Source: a virus. From it: a stretch of 40,141 nucleotides of DNA. Positions 37,253 to 40,141 of the stretch are shown piece after piece (position 1 is the stretch's first letter; every line of letters begins with the position of its first letter). The DNA lies in IMG/VR virus record IMGVR_UViG_3300023198_000780, positions 1 through 40,141 of that record; one strand, written 5' to 3'. The position numbers were made by a program, and so were the translations under genes. The notes under the pieces are model-generated. The model did not search any database and was not told the origin of the DNA. It was given only the letters and a program-made list of their open reading frames with translations.

Positions 37253-37462
37253 ATGGATTTACCAAAAGCAATACGAGTTAGAATGGCAAAAGCCGGGAAG
37301 TCTCAGAACTGGCTAGCAGCAGAAATTCACGTTACTAGAGGCAACCTCAGTCAGTTTATGACTGGCACACGCCCTTGGCGGCTATCAGTTTTGAGATCTA
37401 TTTCTAGAGTGTTTGATATGAAGCTGAGCACATTAATTGAGGAGGCAGAGAGCTATGAGTGA
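37253..37462 (+). CDS. Cro-like XRE-family repressor
   Basis: The ATG at 37253 has GGAG 7 bases upstream; an earlier ATG would reach into the promoter. The 69-residue product has an HTH: IRVRMAKAGKSQNWLAAEIH with VTRGNLSQFMTGTRPWRL as recognition part, then FDMKLSTLIEEAES. Single domain, no protease or dimerisation domain as in CI. It lies beside the divergent operators and is the regulator of choice for this region. Confidence 0.8.
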   Translation: MDLPKAIRVRMAKAGKSQNWLAAEIHVTRGNLSQFMTGTRPWRLSVLRSISRVFDMKLSTLIEEAESYE

Positions 37463-37784
37463 CTTTACAAAGGGGCCTTGGTTTGCAAGCTGTAAATGGT
37501 ATGAAAGCGACCCATTTATTGGCACACAAGATGGTATCGGAGATATAGCGCAAAATGTATGTGCCCTTGGATCAGATGATGACAAAAAAGAAGTTGCAGC
37601 ACTAATAGCAGCAGCGCCAGACATGCATGAAGCGTGCGTAGACATTGAACAGCCAGTCATCGTGGCTATTCAGATGCTTAGGCGAGAAGGCCGCCCAGTG
37701 AGCCATGAGTTGGCTGATGATCTAGCTGAGAGCCTAGGGAAGCTGCGTGATGCACTAGCTAAAGCCACTAACAGTAAGGGGTAA
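37455..37784 (+). CDS. conserved small phage protein
   Basis: The ATG at 37455 overlaps the regulator's end by 8 bp and gives 109 residues, MSDFTKGPWFASCKWYES onward. KGPW at the start and AALIAAAPDMHEAC at about 47-60, followed by a long acidic helix, match a family common in proteobacterial phages (GPWxx...LIAAAPxLLEA), function unknown. Confidence 0.7.
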   Translation: MSDFTKGPWFASCKWYESDPFIGTQDGIGDIAQNVCALGSDDDKKEVAALIAAAPDMHEACVDIEQPVIVAIQMLRREGRPVSHELADDLAESLGKLRDALAKATNSKG

Positions 37785-37787
37785 GGT

Positions 37788-37946
37788 ATGTGCAGTGAAG
37801 CGATTGGAACGACTGATAAAATTGTAGGTAAATGCCCAGATTGCGAATCTAATGTAGACGCTGATGGGTATTCAAATGATGTGTGCGCATACTCGCCATG
37901 CATATGCGAAACGTGCGGGTGCGCTCCATGTGATGAATCATGCTGA
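37788..37946 (+). CDS. small Cys-rich zinc-ribbon protein
   Basis: A 52-residue ORF after GGTAAGGT. It has ten Cys: CPDCE, then a cluster CICETCGCAPC and CDESC at the end, enough for two zinc sites. It fits exactly between its neighbours with a 3-bp gap. Short proteins like this often bind DNA or RNA polymerase; not shown here. Confidence 0.65.
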   Translation: MCSEAIGTTDKIVGKCPDCESNVDADGYSNDVCAYSPCICETCGCAPCDESC

Positions 37947-37960
37947 TTAAGGGGTAGGGT

Positions 37961-38161
37961 ATGAACTATCAGGAAATAAGAATAGCACGTGAGCAAGCTC
38001 AGAGAGACATCGAAGTCTCCAATTCAGCAGTTAGGCAGGCAGCCCAGCTAATCATAGGAAGATTACGAGTAAGCGGCGTACAGGGCTGGGTTTTAGAGGA
38101 GTTAAAGCGAGAGCTTAAAGACTTCAACATGAAAACTTACACATGGATTGATCGGGGGTAA
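37961..38161 (+). CDS. small helical protein
   Basis: The product has 66 residues, all helix (YQEIRIAREQAQRDIEVSNS, WVLEELKRELKDFNMK), with GGGGTAGGGT upstream. Could be a small dimer. No family recognised. Confidence 0.65.
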   Translation: MNYQEIRIAREQAQRDIEVSNSAVRQAAQLIIGRLRVSGVQGWVLEELKRELKDFNMKTYTWIDRG

Positions 38162-38166
38162 TAAGC

Positions 38167-38337
38167 ATGACAGAGGTAATAGCAGTATCAACGCCGAATA
38201 TATGTGACTTCATTGACGGCGAGCGAGATTGTAAGCAGGGTAAAGATGCTGACCCTAAACGTTCTGAAAACTATCAACGCGGCTATGGGTTTCAATACGG
38301 GATAGAGGAAAGTAAATCAGAGGGGTATAAATTATGA
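38167..38337 (+). CDS. 56-residue protein with RMF-like spacing
   Basis: An ORF whose TGA overlaps the exonuclease start (ATGA). ERDCKQGKDADPKRSENYQR then GYGFQYGIEE shows the Cys...Gly...Ala...Tyr..GY...Y spacing seen in short phage proteins and faintly in ribosome modulation factor. The coupling supports translation. Confidence 0.6.
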   Translation: MTEVIAVSTPNICDFIDGERDCKQGKDADPKRSENYQRGYGFQYGIEESKSEGYKL

Positions 38338-39068
38338 AAATATTTGTCGATATAGAAACAATTCCAGATCAATCAGATGGTGCTATTGAGCGATATATGG
38401 GCGAGCCAGTTAAATGCCCATTCACAACTAAAGGTGATATTGGCAAAGATCTAGGCCTTGATGCTGACACAATTAAATTTACTGGCGCCAATGACCTTAA
38501 GGCTTTATGGGTTGAGCAAAAGGGCGCAGACGCAGAAAAGGCACAGGCTGAAGAGAAGTGGCTTAAAACGTCATTTGATGGTGCTTACGGTGAAATAATA
38601 GCCATTAGTTGCGCGTTTAATGGGGGCTCCATTATTCGACGCTCTGTAGAAAACTACACTGAAGCTAAGTTACTAGAGGATTTTTGGCAAGATATTGCTG
38701 ACACAACGATGAGCAAGCCTAAGCAGTTTATTGCCCACAATGCTAATTTTGACTTTCCTTTTTTATGGAAGCGATCAGTTATCAATGGCGTATGGCCCAA
38801 GTTTAAATTTGACCCACATCAACGCCAGGGCGAAAAAAGATACTGCACCATGGAAGCTTGGGCTGGATATAAGGGAATGATCAGTCTAGACAGCTTAGCT
38901 GGCATTTTAGGCGTAGAGGGCAAGGGCGCCGGGATGACTGGTGCAGATGTTTGGCCTGAGTACCAAAAAGGCAATATAGCAAAGATTTCTGAATATTGCG
39001 GGGATGACGTTAAAGTACTTCGGGACATTTACAACAAGCTAAGCTTTTCTGGAGGCCTCCATGAGTAA
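38334..39068 (+). CDS. 3'-5' exonuclease, DnaQ-like
   Basis: The product has 244 residues. ExoI VDIETIPD has Asp6 and Glu8; ExoII AHNANFDFPFL has Asp140; ExoIII SEYCGDDVKVL has Tyr221 and Asp225. This is the DEDDy family resembling exonuclease domains of B-family polymerases, without the polymerase. With the annealing protein and SSB next to it, it likely makes or trims single-stranded ends for recombination. Confidence 0.85.
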   Translation: MKIFVDIETIPDQSDGAIERYMGEPVKCPFTTKGDIGKDLGLDADTIKFTGANDLKALWVEQKGADAEKAQAEEKWLKTSFDGAYGEIIAISCAFNGGSIIRRSVENYTEAKLLEDFWQDIADTTMSKPKQFIAHNANFDFPFLWKRSVINGVWPKFKFDPHQRQGEKRYCTMEAWAGYKGMISLDSLAGILGVEGKGAGMTGADVWPEYQKGNIAKISEYCGDDVKVLRDIYNKLSFSGGLHE

Positions 39069-39618
39069 TTTAGATTTATGGAATAAGGTGTGTAAAACAG
39101 ACCCAAAACACACAAAAGCGGCAAATGTGCGAGGCAATAAAATAACTGCTATTGCGCCACAATATCAAATACTTAAGGCAACTGAGGAATTTGGGCCATA
39201 CGGCAAAACATGGGGGTTTAAGGATATATCAATCGATTTCGGATTAGCCTCAATGAATGGGGTGATTTTATTCAAAGGTATCTTCTTCTATCCAGATGGC
39301 GAATTCCCAATTATATCGAGTATTGGAGCGTATATTGATAACGCCAAAACTAAAGCAGATAACGACTTTGCAAAGAAGGTAGAGACTGACGCATTAACTA
39401 AAGCGCTGTCAAAGATAGGCTTTAACGCTGACGTGTTTATGGGGCTTTTCGATGATCATAAGTATGTGGCTGAGTTAAAAGCAGAAAAGGCAAAGCCGGT
39501 ACTTGATGATAATACTAAGGCGTGGATAGCCGCGGTGCGCGAAAACAGCGAAGCAGCTCTCACAATAGAAGACCCAGATTACAGAAAATTTATATTGGAG
39601 AACTTAGACAATGGCTAA
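39061..39618 (+). CDS. single-strand annealing protein, Rad52-like
   Basis: The product has 185 residues. LDLWNKVCKTDPKHTKAANV, then GPYGKTWGFKDISID, and ETDALTKALSKIGFNADVFM with FDDHKYV are characteristic blocks of the Rad52/22-type recombinases in phages. It would bind ssDNA and anneal complementary strands. It overlaps the exonuclease and SSB genes by 8 bp each, a standard phage recombination trio. Confidence 0.75.
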   Translation: MSNLDLWNKVCKTDPKHTKAANVRGNKITAIAPQYQILKATEEFGPYGKTWGFKDISIDFGLASMNGVILFKGIFFYPDGEFPIISSIGAYIDNAKTKADNDFAKKVETDALTKALSKIGFNADVFMGLFDDHKYVAELKAEKAKPVLDDNTKAWIAAVRENSEAALTIEDPDYRKFILENLDNG

Positions 39619-40090
39619 AGGCACAGTAAACAAAGTAATAATTTTAGGCAGGCTAGGGGCAGACCCTGAAGTTCGCACCACGGCTTCAGGAACCCAGGTT
39701 GTTAACTTGAATGTGGCAACAAACGAACTAGGCCCAAAGGAGCCTAATAATAACCAGCGTGCGGATATTACAGAATGGCACCGTGTTACGTTGTTTGGCC
39801 GCATGGCTGAGAACGCGGCGCAGTACTTAAAAAAAGGCTCGCAGGTTTATATCGAAGGTCGTTTGCAAACTCGCAAATGGCAAGACCAGCAAGGCAATGA
39901 CCGTTACTCAACGGACATCATCGGCAATGAAATGCAGTTTATTGGCGGACGGGATAGTGCACCAGCTCAGCAAGGGGGATTTACTAAGCCGTCGCAACAG
40001 CAAGCGCCACAACATCCGCCAGCTCAGCAAGCGCCACAGCAACAAGCACCGGGCGGATTTGATGATTTCGATGATGATATACCGTTCTAA
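39611..40090 (+). CDS. ssb: single-stranded DNA-binding protein
   Basis: The product has 159 residues. The OB-fold (about 1-108) shows VNKVIILGRLGADPEVR, then ADITEWHRVTLFGRMAE and YIEGRLQTRKWQDQQGNDRY, as in bacterial SSB. A Gln/Pro/Ala-rich linker follows, and the end DDFDDDIPF is the acidic tip that recruits partner proteins. It protects ssDNA during phage replication. Confidence 0.95.
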   Translation: MAKGTVNKVIILGRLGADPEVRTTASGTQVVNLNVATNELGPKEPNNNQRADITEWHRVTLFGRMAENAAQYLKKGSQVYIEGRLQTRKWQDQQGNDRYSTDIIGNEMQFIGGRDSAPAQQGGFTKPSQQQAPQHPPAQQAPQQQAPGGFDDFDDDIPF

Positions 40091-40141
40091 CCACACAACT
40101 TTTAATAACATGCGGTCATAAGCCGCTGAGGAATGAAGATG
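40089..40141. repeat. 53-bp terminal direct repeat, right copy
   Basis: Identical to positions 1-53. Joining the two copies puts SSB 50 bp ahead of the small helical gene and makes the rightward operon continuous. It supports a circular map. Confidence 0.9.

Noticed and set aside
1-40141. CRISPR array, insertion sequence or integrase
   Set aside because: No regularly spaced repeats, transposase or tyrosine/serine recombinase motifs were found.

Overview
The window is one complete circular phage genome cut at an arbitrary point. The first 53 bases are repeated exactly as the last 53, so the unique circle is about 40,088 bp. The gene content is that of a short-tailed, P22-like podovirus: terminase, portal, scaffold, coat with cement protein, an SU10-type adaptor, a gp10-like hub, the three ejection proteins in P22 order (gp7, gp20, gp16), and two proteins with a P22-type head-binding domain. 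Coat and cement resemble the BPP-1/Bcep22 group. The recombination genes (RusA, Ref-like nuclease, possible NinB, Rad52-like annealing protein, SSB) and the base composition suggest a gammaproteobacterial, perhaps aquatic, host; that is inference. I see no integrase, reverse transcriptase, DNA polymerase or partition gene.

Layout. A divergent control region lies at 37.1-37.25 kb. Rightward (+) from it runs a small operon: Cro-like HTH, four small proteins, a DnaQ-like exonuclease, an annealing protein and SSB. It continues across the window ends into 51-1179, which holds a small helical protein, a type IV pilin-like protein, a small membrane protein and a Cys-rich protein. It stops at a bidirectional terminator at 1178-1193. 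Leftward (-) from the control region runs a long early/middle block (37.1-25.1 kb) of small tightly packed genes, including RHH-, XRE- and Fis-like regulators, one tRNA, Ref-like and RusA nucleases, a DPPY methyltransferase and a Lar-like zinc ribbon.

Between 24.26 and 25.05 kb there is almost no convincing protein-coding sequence. This island carries a candidate late promoter (24.29 kb, minus strand) and, on the plus strand, a dense set of nested helices. These include a 26-bp perfect inverted repeat, two interleaved long helices and three hairpins with the same UUACG loop. G-U pairs fit plus-strand transcription. I regard it as a candidate large structured RNA and as the most unusual feature here.

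The late block runs leftward from 24.26 to 1.19 kb: a small protein, an SGNH/SASA-type carbohydrate esterase, three putative virion proteins, two small genes, TerS, TerL, portal, scaffold, coat, cement, a strong internal terminator at 13.68 kb, adaptor, gp10-like hub, GNAT protein, ejection proteins, tail fibre, beta-helix tailspike, and a lysis cassette (small membrane proteins, M15 endolysin, 3TM holin). Many genes overlap by ATGA or TAATG, suggesting translational coupling. Several genes of 35-57 codons were found by reading through these junctions. All functional calls come from motifs, size and gene order; no database search was possible.
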